The position numbers and the translations under genes are program-made. Below are positions 24,761-36,480 of a stretch of 64,000 nt of DNA, in pieces; position 1 is the stretch's first letter; each line of letters opens with the position of its first letter. The DNA lies in NCBI GenBank assembly GCA_963576725.1, contig OY755240.1:63222003-63286002 (forward strand), in the 5' to 3' direction. The notes under the pieces are model-generated. The model ran no database searches. It was not told the origin of the DNA and saw nothing but the letters and a program-made list of their open reading frames with translations. This DNA comes from Azorinus chamasolen. Lineage: Eukaryota; Mollusca; Bivalvia; Cardiida; Solecurtidae.

Positions 24761-26150
24761 CCACCTTATTAATATTGGGTCAGTACTGAAACTTGGTATA
24801 TAAGTACATTTCGAGTATACCTACTAATGTCCCCTACGAATTCGGGGTAGGGTAAATTACTTTTGGCGCATTTCTGGTCAACTTTGAGGGACACTCCAAC
24901 CCTTGATTTTTAGCCCCAGCGATTACGCAACACCAATCGTGACCTTTCAATGTCGGGTGTCGATGACCGTGACCCAACCACATACCCAGCACAAAAAATC
25001 TATCTCCAGGCGTTGAGATTATGATGCTGTGTCAGGTATACAATTTAACCTAACAAAAGTCCGCAACTTTCGTGATCCGTTTATGACACTTTTATTTATC
25101 TTCCGAATATGGCGATGTTGGTGTCAAAAGATGCAGTATCAAAAGGTCTTTAGAGCCTGTAAGTATCATTTCCGAAAACTTCCACATAAGGAACTTATTT
25201 CAATTTCCGTGGGTTGAATTTTGATAGGGTTTGGTGGTTGAAGTGTCCCTGTCCGTATTTGGGCAATAAAAAACTTATCGTTTGACCGATTTCAATTCAA
25301 AAAGGTATCGACGTGTTGGGCATGTTAAGATCTACAGAATGACATATCGTTTGATAGTCTAACCCTATGCGTTCTCCTTTAGTTTACTTTTAGTAAAAAA
25401 ACAAACAAGTTAAATATAGACACTTCCTTAAATGGACGAGTTATATTAAACGTTCATAACGCGCTTAGAACTTAATATTTCTGTGTTTTTTTTCATGTAC
25501 GTGTAGAACTATTCAAGCTGTAAAAAGTAAAGTCATATCATGTGTCAACACAGAGTTTTAATAAGGTTGCCAGTTATGACACAGATACATGTACAACCAA
25601 ACCGCTCCGGATTTGCTCATTTTAAATGTTTGGAACCTGATATCTCAGCCATTTTTCAATATTTTTCCAATATTTTTGCGCCGACTTGTAGCTGTTTACT
25701 AGGTTGTACAAACGCACTAAATTCACATTCCTCGGTGTAGGAGTTCGTCCGTCAGAGCGCGAAAACCCTTTTGGCGCCAAAACAGTTCCTTGTTCTATAG
25801 CGATTACCGCCGTTTTTTGGGGTCCCATTATTACATAATCTCTGCATATATTCTTTATATCTATATACCAATATAAAGAACTAATATTGGACAGAACTTA
25901 GGCATAAACATATTGGTCTGTCCGCTTTTGTGTATGTCTGTACGAGGTCTTGAATTAGCTAAGAATCGCGAAATTACCTTTTCTTTTTTCGAAATTTACG
26001 AAATTTGACGGGCATTTCCGAATCGATCTCGCAATGTCTACGCAATTAATTTATCATGCATATGAAGATTTAATTATGCGCAGTCAACTGGTTATAAGTA
26101 CATTACCGAGAACCCTCGATATAGTTGATTCTAGGCTCGATCCCGGAGGC
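24761..26150. other. Intergenic, no feature seen
   Basis: Sequence without recognisable domains, RNA genes or tandem repeats. Short open frames (for example 25,029-25,217 plus) have no family resemblance I can name. Confidence 0.5.
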
Positions 26151-26335
26151 CCGCTAAAGAGTCCAAAATGCACCTTCTGTGCCCTATTTAATGGAGCCCT
26201 GGGCAATTATTTGTATCTAGTATTTTTCTTTACATATGTATGTAGGTAACAAAGATATAAACAAAATCACACAGATTACATAGAATTTGGGGCATTCGTT
26301 CGTCCGTACAGCTTAAGAAACGGCCAAACTCACGG

Positions 26336-26372
26336 CTAACCCTAACCTAACATAACCCTAACCCTAACCCTA
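26336..26372 (-). repeat. Interstitial telomere-like tract 2
   Basis: CTAACCCTAACCTAACATAA followed by CCCTAACCCTAACCCTA: degenerate TTAGGG-type repeats inside the first copy of the duplicated segment. Confidence 0.85.
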
Positions 26373-26985
26373 CTTATAGACCCCAGAAATATAAGCAGAG
26401 CTATATTAATTTCATTTAGGGTTATATAGTAATGATTAGACCAGACACAGACAGACCGACTCTGTTCAATAGATAGTGATGCCTTACACATTGTAACAGT
26501 CAAGTACACATTTTATTTCTGTTTTGTTTGTATCGGGTTTTACGTTATAGTCAAATACATAGCTAAATATAGGTGGAGAAAAGACCCGGCTTAAGATTGA
26601 ATTGCATTATTCTGTGCTAAAGAGTCCAAAATGCACCTTCTGTGCCCTATTTAATGGAGCCCTGGGCTTTATATACTTTATCTTTTATTTTAAACCTACT
26701 TCTACGTATTGAACATGTTATTCTTTACTAGCTAGTATTCTAATATAATGCATACGGATGTTCGTCCGTCCGCACGCGCCGTTCTCTAGGCCCACAGAGC
26801 TAATTTTGTGAAAATCGGGCCATTTTGGTCTATTTTGATGGTTATTTCTACATCAATTATTTGTATCTAGTATTTTTCTTTACATATGTATGTAGGTAAC
26901 AAAGATATAAACAAAATCACACAGATTACATAGAATTTGGGACATTCGTTCGTCCGTACAGCTTATGAAACAGCCAAACTCACGG

Positions 26986-27022
26986 CTAACCCTAGCCCTA
27001 ACCTAACATAACCCTAACCCTA
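26986..27022 (-). repeat. Interstitial telomere-like tract 3
   Basis: Equivalent of tract 2 in the second copy. The hexamer phasing differs (CTAACCCTAGCCCTAACC), so the tract has changed in length and order since the duplication. Confidence 0.85.
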
Positions 27023-27220
27023 CTTATAGACCCCAGAAATATAAGCAGAGCTATATTAATTTCATTTAGGGTTATATAGTAATGATTAGACCAGACACAG
27101 ACAGACCGACTCTGTTCAATAGATAGTGATGCCTTACACATTGTAACAGTCAAGTACACATTTTATTTCTGTTTGTTTGTATCGGGTTTTACGTTATAGT
27201 CAAATACATAGCTAAATATA

Positions 27221-27540
27221 TGGAGAAAAGCCCCGGCTTTAGATTGAATTGCATTATTCTGTGCTCAGAAGAACCAAAGACGGATTGCGGAAGGACACAG
27301 TTTACGAAGCAAACATACTATACATTGCGGCTAATTCAGATAATGATATACATTATTAATTTACAAGCATTTTATATACATCTCAATACATATAGTCTAC
27401 ATATATTTAAAATTATACTTTAGCCTTTCTTTACGATGTACATTATAAATGTAAATTAAAAACCCATGTTCAATTTTCCATATAAGAAAATAATGAAGGC
27501 ATTTAACGGACTGGGAAACAGTTAGAATACATTAGGATTG
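27221..27540. other. Intergenic, no feature seen
   Basis: AT-rich; no gene or repeat recognised. Confidence 0.5.
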
Positions 27541-27547
27541 TGTGGTG

Positions 27548-27650
27548 ACAACCAGAGCTTACCCTGATAAGACAGCTCTAACAGGAGCTCTACTCTCTTT
27601 TTCAATGCCGGAAACACGCTATATGAGGGAAAGGGTTAAATCAAAGCAGT
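27548..27650 (-). repeat. Palindromic dispersed repeat, copy c
   Basis: CCCTGATAAGACAGCTCTAACAGGAGCT-type palindrome followed by CTACTCTCTTTTTCAATGCC and a GGAAAGGGTTAAA tail. One arm is shortened relative to copy d. Confidence 0.7.
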
Positions 27651-28139
27651 TATTTGTAGACCTCGCAAATATCATCATACACCCTACATATGGCTATAGA
27701 CGTTCTCTATTTACACTCAAAACAATTATGTGTAGACCTCAAACACATATACACCTCGCATGTAGACTTAGATATTATATACAGTAACTGCTGAACTGGC
27801 TCTATCTAAACCCGACAAAATGACCCAAGGCTACGATTTATAGACCTCGTAAACATATACGCCCCATTGGCGGAATCAGTAAGTTAATATACTCTTACAT
27901 GTTAATATTCTGTATCCAAAATAAAACAAGATTCTTTTTTTTAATAAAAACTCGGAGGAATAACTTTAAACTATTTTGTTACTTTCCAATATGTAAGTTG
28001 TCTTCCATAACATCGACTCTGTTTGAGAAACCATTAAATATTGTTTCACACTGAATAATGCATATACAAAAAAACAGTTACCTTTTTGCGTTGTGATTAG
28101 TTTTTTGCCTGAAAATATGTGCCGCTTAAAATATGAAAG

Positions 28140-28489
28140 TACTCAACAAAAACGTTAAGGAATTTGTGTTTGAGGGGCTATGACACAAGATCTAAAATAT
28201 TTGAAACATTTTGAATTTCGCGGTATCATAAAGTGTCCATTTTTCCTCAGAAGGATGCTTTATTTGAACTTTCAACACCTAAAGCGTCTTAAAAAATCAA
28301 TGTCAAAGTTAACTGGTCTTTTCCGTCATTTTTCGCAAATTAAAATATTGGTTTGATTGCGTAAAGAGTGTCACTGTATAGTTTCACCCAAACACTCTAA
28401 AAAAATAAATACAAATCGAATGGTTGTTTGTTTTGGGGTTCTTTTGTTCCATTGCTTTCTGAAATTTCCTTAGCTTTTTTTGTTCAGTA
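28140..28489. mobile_element. Tc1/mariner-type MITE at a TA site
   Basis: The 346-bp element (28,142-28,487) is flanked by TA on both sides. Its ends read CTCAACAAAAACGTTAAGGA and, on the opposite strand, CTGAACAAAAAAAGCTAAGG, so the TIR is about 23 bp and imperfect. A related unoccupied site is at about 29,574 (CGAAAGTATACCTAGGCAGT); here the sequence reads GAAAGTA, element, TATAACTAGACAGT-like flank. No transposase is encoded, so it is non-autonomous. Confidence 0.82.
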
Positions 28490-28986
28490 TATAACTAGAC
28501 AATGTCACCTACGTAAAAGTGGGTTTTATGAAGTTTTGCAATCAAAGTAATTATTTGTATACCTCACAAACATATAAACCCCGCATGCAGATTAAATATT
28601 ATATACAGTAACTGACGAACGTTCCCTATCTGAAATCGGCAAAACGACTCAACACAACGATTTATAGACCTCGCAAACATATACGCCCCATTGGCCAAAT
28701 CAGTATGTACATAATATACGTGTACATGTTAATATTCTCTATCCAAAATAAAAGGAGTTTCGTTTTGAAATAGAAGCTCAGAGGAATGACTTTAACTTAA
28801 TTAGTTGGTTTCCAATGTGTAAGTTGTTTGCTCATAACTTCCATAACATCGATATTGTTTGAGAAAGCATGAAATACCGCTTCACACTGAGCGATGAAGA
28901 AAAAAGCCAGTTACCTGTTTGCGTTGTTATTTAGTTTTTGTCTAAAAAATATGCCGCCTATAAGATGAACGTTTACCCAGGCGTAT

Positions 28987-29105
28987 GTAGTGACAAACAG
29001 AGCAGACCCTGATAAGACAGCTCCAACAGGAGCTCGCTGGTCTGGGTCTACTCTCTTTTTCAATGCCGGAAACACGTTATATGAGGGATAGGGTTAAATC
29101 AAAGC
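28987..29105 (-). repeat. Palindromic dispersed repeat, copy d
   Basis: AACAGAGCAGACCCTGATAA, then CAGCTCCAACAGGAGCTCG, then CTGGTCTGGGTCTACTCT. Both arms of the palindrome are visible. Ends in a GGATAGGGTTAAA tail like copy c. Confidence 0.75.
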
Positions 29106-29689
29106 TATTACTTGTAGACTTCGCCAATATAATCATACACCATGCACACGGCTATAGATGTTCTCTATTTACATTCATAATAATTATTTATAAACCTCAA
29201 AACGTATACACCTCACATGCATTCTAAAATATTATATACAGTAACTGCTGAACCGTCTCTATCTAAAATCGAGAAAATGACTAAAGGCAATGATTTATAG
29301 ACCTCGCAAACATATACGCCCCATTGGCGGAATCAGAAAGTATATATACTCTTGCATGTTACTATTCTCTATCCAAAATAAACAAGTTTCTGTTTTAAAT
29401 AAAAGCTTGGAGAAATGACTTTAACTTAATTACGGAATCAGAAAGTATATGATATAATTGTACATTTTAATACTCTCTATCCAAAATAAAACAAGTTGTT
29501 TTTTATCCCCCCCAATTACCTGTTTAGCGTTGGAATTAGTTTTTTGTCTAAAATTATGTGCCGCCTACAAGACGAAAGTATACCTAGGCAGTGTCACATA
29601 CGTAAGAGTGGGATATATGAAGGTCTGCAAAAGAAAAGATGTTCTTACACATCAAATGTGATGTTCGTAATTGCCCTATCACACTAGTG

Positions 29690-30300
29690 TGTAAGTTGAA
29701 CGTGTAAACTACGTACGAAAGGTTTCGAAAGAACTGGCCATACGCACGCATTTTGAGCGTATGAACCCGAAATTACAACCACTATATATTCGATGAACGT
29801 ATTAGCAGTGTATGAATAGCATATGTGAACCGTATATCTGGCGTATAGGCAGCACATGGGAACGTATACGAGCGTATGTCAACATGTCACCGCCATTGTA
29901 TAGCAGCATAAAAGTAGCGCATGCGGGCATACGAGTAACACATGCTTGGCGCATGTGAGCGTTTGAGTAGCGTATGAATCGCCAGGAATACGTTAGATAC
30001 GTTAGTCGTTCGTCAGAATAACGTTACAAATAAGTTGCTGATATATCCATATGATAACTCTACTAGCCACCTTCATGCCACCATATGTAAAGCGTATTTG
30101 ACTTATATGTGGCATGCCTTTTACGACACTCTAGCGTATTCAACGTGTGCCTAGCGCATGGTGATCGTGTGCGTAATATATAACTCATACGATCATATAC
30201 GCTGAATTTTTTTAACATGATCAAACATTATTTCCGACCTCTGCGTATGAGAACGTTCATCGATGTATGGCAGCGTACTTGAATGAGCATAGGCCAAGGT
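29690..30300. repeat. Degenerate CGTATG-rich region
   Basis: About 600 bp in which GCGTATG, CGTATA, GCGCATG and their complements recur every 10-30 bp without a fixed period. It looks like a strongly decayed short tandem repeat. Confidence 0.5.
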
Positions 30301-32200
30301 CAGACTGCTTGGAAGGATACATGAAGTAGAAAAAATATTGCACAAAATGGCCTGATAGGTTTAAGTGTTAAAAAGTTTATATTGTGTAAAATATTATATA
30401 ATACTTCACAATAGATGTTATCGGAGTTGACTTTCATATTCCAGATCTTCTCATGCAGGTTTGCATTATCATTTTATTTCTTCGATTAAACATTTTTAAT
30501 TGTTTGACAAATCTGGGAGGGGAAATTTAGAGATAATAAGGGGAAATATAAGTAAATATGTTTCAGAAAGGGACTTGGGCCGAACGTTGACCCAAAACTG
30601 ACCTAAAAGCACCACTGAAACACTATCGAAACAATTGTGCCACTGAGACGTTCGACAAATTCGTATGTTATTCAATGTAACAATAAATTTAATACGCTTG
30701 CATGCTGACCAAATCGATTGAACTATCTGTATTTAGTAACTTGGGCGGAACCAATTATCAATAGTAAAATCGAAACCGATTTTTAACACTTGTCACGATA
30801 GTATCGTGAAACAATTTCCATGGCGATTCCAAGCTCTCATGGGAAGGACAAGGTGATAGACATATGTATAGGATTCACACTCCGCAATGTTAAGATGAGC
30901 ATACGCACCAAATCTGGTGTCCTTAAGTAAGATATCATAGGCGCCATGTCCCAGTCAAGGTTTTTGATAACTGAGCTCAAAGATCACATTTGACATACTG
31001 CAATTATATATTTACGCTTGTACTCTGGGCCGGGTCTATCATTCTATTTTGTGTTCTTAATCTGTATACATGTATATGTAGATAGATCAAGATCTGCAGA
31101 ACCTCACATGATGTTCGTTTCCTAAGATCACTAGATTCACTGCTTATGGATTTTGGCGGTTCACACTATTCTCTTGGTTGTAGATCTAGATCTACTTCCT
31201 CCACTCTCTTATGTTAATCTAATATGATAAATTTCATGGATAAATCATAGGTAAGTGATCGTTTAAATAGTTGTGGTGGCAACCTAACAACCGTTTCCAG
31301 GTTGAGTATGTGGGTGCGTTGTAAAGGAAGGGGTTTAATTCTAATAAGAAAAATACGTCACTACATACTGCATAATCTTTACAAACTCCCAATAACCGTA
31401 AAAACTTACCATCCGCTTTGAAAATTTGTCAACTTATTCTGCCTTTTTCGATGTGCGAAATCATAATAACTGATATAATCATTGGTTAAATTCGCATTTC
31501 CCATAGTTGTCAATGGCTTGATTGTGATAAGAGTGAGGTTATGTAACGCCGGGGTCCATGCGTTCTACTATTGGAGACCAGGGTAATTACCCCACCTCTC
31601 CCGTGAAGTTTTCACCCCTTTAGATGGGCTCTTTTGACCTAACATTGTAAAATCTTTGATAGGCACGCATTTCTCCGCTGGACTAAACTGAATATGCGAG
31701 CAAATAGGTAAGGGCTCCAGTACCCAGGAGTGGGGGTACACTGTCGGTCGATAAAGAGCTGCTCTTAAAAAACCTGGCAATTTCCGTGAAACAGAACGAG
31801 TCAGTATAAAAGATAAAGAAATAATATCAAAAAATACTTAAACTATATATTACACCCCATAAACATGCTATGGGGTGTAATATACAGCTCAGGCTATAAT
31901 ATGTTACGGGGTGTAATATACATTTCTAGACTGGTTCTCAATTTTTACCACAGATATGGGGTTTATAATTGACACATTTTAAACACAGTCGAAAATAGCG
32001 GATACCTATCAAAGGGAGACAATCCAAATAGAATTTCGATATGAAACCTTGTTATGAGAATGAGGTTATTTTTCTTTAAAAGTCATTTTTACGCATAGAT
32101 ATAGCACTCATTTTGGGGGGTTCTATATATACCCCCTAAGTATATACAACCTCTCAACAAGGCGAAATTTAGACACAAACCTCATAAGTGACCATGTCTC
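30301..32200. other. Intergenic, no feature seen
   Basis: No recognisable gene, RNA or mobile element. A short local repeat of TGGGGTGTAATATA occurs near 31,850-31,920 in both orientations. Confidence 0.5.
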
Positions 32201-32203
32201 TTA

Positions 32204-32204
<1 letters not shown>

Positions 32205-32244
<40 letters not shown>
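32205..32244. repeat. (TA)n microsatellite
   Basis: About 40 bp of pure TA dinucleotide. Confidence 0.98.
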
Positions 32245-32247
<3 letters not shown>

Positions 32248-34640
32248 ACTTCCACGGCGTTTGGGCGAAAATTTAGGCAGAAATTCCGGACTTAGGGCGA
32301 GAACCGGTATTAAGTGCCATGGCACTTATTATTTTACCTAAAGTACTCCGTCTACATGACTGTTTTGGCAATCAGTTTACATTGCGTCTGTAGATACGGT
32401 CATAATCTGCAGCCCAAAGAAAAAAGTAATCGAATCCATCCATATAATACTTTGTTATAGGTATTTGAATCTGAAAATGCATATAAGGGGCAGAAAAAGC
32501 GTCATTAGGGCGAGATTCTTGTTTTTTGACCTTTTTGACCTTAAAACCCACTTATATCTCATAAACTTTTTGTTCTAATTGTAGCTAACATCATAATGTA
32601 TCTACATGCTTTTGCTTACCCCTTCGACAATTGTTTGATTTTAAATACATAGCACATATATTTTCAAACATGCCAAACATGTGTGTATGCTAAAAATAGA
32701 ACAGGATGTTATAATCAGCAGCAAATTGCCTGTGCCGCGGTGAAGATTAATCAAGTCTTAGCAACAACATACACAAAGAGTAGACCTAATGCCATAGATA
32801 TAAGCATCCTTAGCAACCAATGAAAAGCATTGTAAGTCGACGCAAACACTTGCCTTATATTAGTCTTGGTCTGTTGCTTGTAAAATTACCGTCACCCTAC
32901 TTACATAAACACCATCCATAATGCACAAATAATTACATTACGCATTCAATAAGAAATGTTATGATTTACAGCTAACAGTAAACTATTATATTTTAATAAA
33001 TTATCAGACAAACAATGTATATATGCTTATCAGGCAGAATATTCAGCTATAAAAATAATCAGGTATAGGTTTTAATAGGAGTATACGTAAATCACATATT
33101 TAGCACAAGGACGTAGATTGTTTGAATAATCCAATAATATTATGCAACCTTATTATTCTATATACGTCAATTATTGCATTTTCTCAGATCAACATAGCTT
33201 GAACAATGTAGTATAGTGTCACACATATTTGTGTAAAATCATGTTTTGAAATCTGATAAAAGGGTCCATATGAATAAAGGTAAATAAGAAAAAATCTGTT
33301 CTCGAACCTAGTGGACATTTTCTCAACAAATTAAAACGGTCAGAAAAAATATGGTACAGGGTCACCCGTGGAATATTTGTTCATGTTATTAATCAGAGCA
33401 CTGATTTATTAACAATAATGTTCCCGCTACTGCCAACCATGATAGTTTACATTATCAATGCGATCATAATAACTTGCCAAACTTATCTTCAAAGAATGAC
33501 TGTTTGTTTGTTTGTTCGAAGGGAAACAGTGTAGCTTAATTCCATAATGTGGTTGGCTAATTAAGCCACAATGTGGTTGTCTATCTTTGATAGCATTGGG
33601 TCAGCAATGTCCTGCAAGCTTCATTGTATACAGTTGTAAATGTTGATATTTTACAATTAGTCTACAATGTCTTGTCGATAGATCTAGAAAATGAGCCACA
33701 ATTCATCTCTAATATCAAGTGCCATCAACACAATATATACTTCTTCTACTGCTACAACTACTACTACTTCTACTACTGTGGTTTGTTCTTAAAAATCGGG
33801 GCAAATTTGAAAGGCACTTGGTCGTGTGGCTTGGTAAGGTATTGCTTAGACCAAAAGTTGTCCACATGTTGAATTAGTAACAGAAGCATTTAAAATGAGA
33901 GACGTCGAATGGGAAGCTTTATTTAATATGGATTTCTTTTTTAACAGTAGTGTCGCTATCCAATATTTTTACAATGTGCTGCGATGCCAGATGTCAGTGT
34001 GCACACATCGTTTGTGGGTTTTTCTTTATTATTTATGTCGTATGTTGAAACATTATGTCGAATATCGTAATGCTCGAATCTTATTGAAGCATTTGTAACT
34101 GCTTGTAACTCCTATTTTAAGCATTACACTTCAGTCGAAATTTGGATTAGGGTATGCTATATGGTGTATAAATAAAAACTGTAGTACGCCTAGTGCTAAA
34201 TTATAATTAATCATGAATTGCTTGAAACATTTTCGAGTGTGACAGATATGTCAATTCCATATACTGAAAGAGAAGAGTAATATAACGTCATTTGCATCCC
34301 TATTTAAAGGGTTTGTCCAAACACAGGGAACACGTATCCGAAAACAAACTTTTTAAGGGCATAATGTGAGTCACATCTCTATTGTGGATTTTGATTTTTC
34401 TTATACACAGGAAAATCCAAAGTCACAGGAAAGGGCCAGATCTAGTCCTAGACTCCTAAGCCTTATACAGTAATCTGCCTTGATGTTATATGAAACCGCA
34501 ATTTTTCGTTCATCATAACGCATTTTTCCTTAATTCTTAATGAAAATGATTATTCCAGACTGTATTAGATAACTAGCTTTCAGTATTTTGAAGTCGGAGA
34601 ACATACATTGTTTATTTCACTATGAAATTATTTATGTAGA
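32245..34640. other. Intergenic, no feature seen
   Basis: AT-rich sequence with scattered short open frames (for example 33,624-33,872 and 33,895-34,098) that show no family signature. No RNA or repeat structure stands out. Confidence 0.5.
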
Positions 34641-36106
34641 TTTGCAGTTTTTTCTTCAATAAAGAGGGTACTCTATAGAAGCTTTATTATTGTCAGGAGA
34701 TAGAAAGGTAGTGTAAACAGTAAACTTGTTTCATTAGAAAAGCCCTGTCAATTGTTGTCGCGTGCTTTAACCTAGCAGTTTTTGTTCGAATTTTCGTTCT
34801 AGTGCACGATTTTGAGGTCACTGGTTCATAACCTTGATATCAATCGATTTATTGGCTTGGACTGAACAACTTTCGTTCTTACATGTATATTCCAAATCTC
34901 TCCGATGGCTTATTGTAAGAGAAAATTTTGTTCATTAGGCTGTGACACAAACAATGGAAGGCAACCCGCTTGTATACAGCCGAATTGTACATTTGACCAT
35001 AGTGCCATACTCACTGCATTGAAACCTTTCCAACTATATGTAACAAGCATGGGTTTGGTCGCATCTGGATCAGGACAACACGACCGACAACCACGGACCT
35101 CTCGCCACGCTTATGAGTCGGGTAACAATATTTAACGTTTAAAACCGTCATAACTTCTTAACGGAGACAGATAGAAAAACTAAAGTACTTGCAAAGTTGC
35201 TTGTCCAGATGAGATCTATCGATGTTTACTGGGATCCTTCGACGATTTGCCTAAAACGGGACCGAAAACCGGTTCCGTTCAAAAGTTCGAACCGACATAA
35301 CTCCGGATCCATTGAAAATAGAAATATACATGTAGTGTAAAAGTAAACGTGCTTCAATAGACTTTCCCTTTCGATTGCTGTCGCGTATTTTCACCCAGGA
35401 CCTTTGGTTCGAATTAACGCTCTGTTGTACGATTTTGAGGTCGCAGGTTAGAAACCTTGATATCAATCGATTTATTGGCTAGGACTGAACAACTTTTGTT
35501 CTTTCATTTATATTCCAAATCTCTCCGGTAGCTTGTTGTTAGAGAAAATTTAATTAATTAGGCTCTGACACAAACAAGGGCAGATAACCCGTTTGTATTG
35601 AGCCAATTGTCCATTTGACCATAATGTCATACTCACTGCTTTGACACCTTTCCAACGATATGTAACGAGCCTGGGTTTGGTCGCATTTGGATCCGGACAT
35701 CAGGACCGACCACCACTGGCCTCTCGGCACGATTATGGATCGGGTAACAGGATTGAACATTTAAAACCGTCATAACTTTTTAACAGAGAAAGATAGAAAG
35801 CCAAAATAAATTGCAAAGTTGCTTGTCCTGATGAGATCTATCGATTGATGTCATGATTAGCCGAGAAGTAGACCAAACAAATCAGTTCCGTCCAAAGTAG
35901 GAACCGACATAACTCCGGATCCATACGAGATAGAAGTATAGTGTATACAATATATTTGCTTCATTAGACAATATCTGCTGTTTGCTGTCGCGTTTTTTCA
36001 CCTAGCAGTGTTTTCGCTCTAGTGCACGATTTTTAGTTATCGGTTCGAAACCTTGATTTCAATCGATGTACTGGCTAGGACTGAACAACGTTTGCTCTAA
36101 CATATA

Positions 36107-36471
36107 TACAGTGCTCCCTCCCTACAACGATCCTCTCAATAACGATTCCCTCCTTACAACAACGCATGTCACTGTTTCCGAAACAACAAGGCTCCAGAAA
36201 CAACTTTTTCTATTGTATTTTCTTTATGCCTCCATCAAACCCTATGTTGTGACCACTCTTTAGAATCGTCACTTTGTGACGATTCTAAAGAGTGGTCACA
36301 ACATAGGGTTTGATGGAGGCATAATGGTTTTATTTCTCGAAATACACCTTTTCTAGGGATCTGCAAACACGCTAATTATGTTTGATTTTCCCTCCCTATA
36401 ACAACTCCCTCTCAACAACACATACACTCTTCGTATCCCAAAGGGTGTCGTTGTAGAGAGGGAGCACTGTA
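36107..36471. mobile_element. pogo/Tigger-like MITE at a TA site
   Basis: The 361-bp element (36,109-36,469) has TIRs CAGTGCTCCCTCCCTACAAC and CAGTGCTCCCTCTCTACAAC, and TA on each side. TIRs with a CAGTG...CCTC...AACGA pattern and TA target duplication fit the pogo/Tigger branch of Tc1/mariner. Removing the element and one TA restores the satellite's usual ACATATATATTCCAAAT, so the insertion site is confirmed by other copies in the window. No transposase is present. Confidence 0.85.
36225..36323. repeat. Perfect hairpin, 48-bp arms, 3-nt loop
   Basis: Positions 36,225-36,272 and 36,276-36,323 are exact reverse complements separated by TTT. It lies in the centre of the pogo-like MITE. Perfect identity of both arms suggests recent formation or a sequencing or assembly fold-back. 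Confidence 0.97.
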
Positions 36472-36480
36472 TTCCAAATA

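Larger units (their letters stand above)
26153..27220 (+). repeat. Two-copy duplicated segment (~370 bp plus ~52 bp)
   Basis: A ~370-bp segment starting AATTATTTGTATCTAGTATT is present at about 26,203-26,570 and again at about 26,855-27,220 with a few differences. A separate ~52-bp segment containing GTCCAAAATGCACCTTCTGT occurs at about 26,153 and 26,618. Each large copy carries an interstitial telomere-like tract in the same position. Confidence 0.9.
27541..29530 (+). repeat. Diverged tandem repeat, about three copies
   Basis: TTATAGACCTCGYAAACATATACGCCCC-type sequence recurs at about 27,839, 28,662 and 29,296, each followed by a TGTTAATATTCTCTATCCAA-like segment and AAAATAAAACAAG. Spacings of 823 and 634 bp differ partly because a MITE (28,142-28,487) inserted between copies. 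No coding potential is seen. Confidence 0.75.
34641..36480 (-). repeat. ~626-bp satellite, inverted orientation (about 2.5 copies)
   Basis: Same family as 17.7-24.6 kb, reverse complemented: CCGTCATAACTTCTTAACGG near 35,145, CCGTCATAACTTTTTAACAG near 35,765, and TTGCTTGTCCAGATGAGATC near 35,197. Units are about 620 bp and diverged from each other. The last copy is interrupted by a pogo-like MITE at 36,109. Confidence 0.92.
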
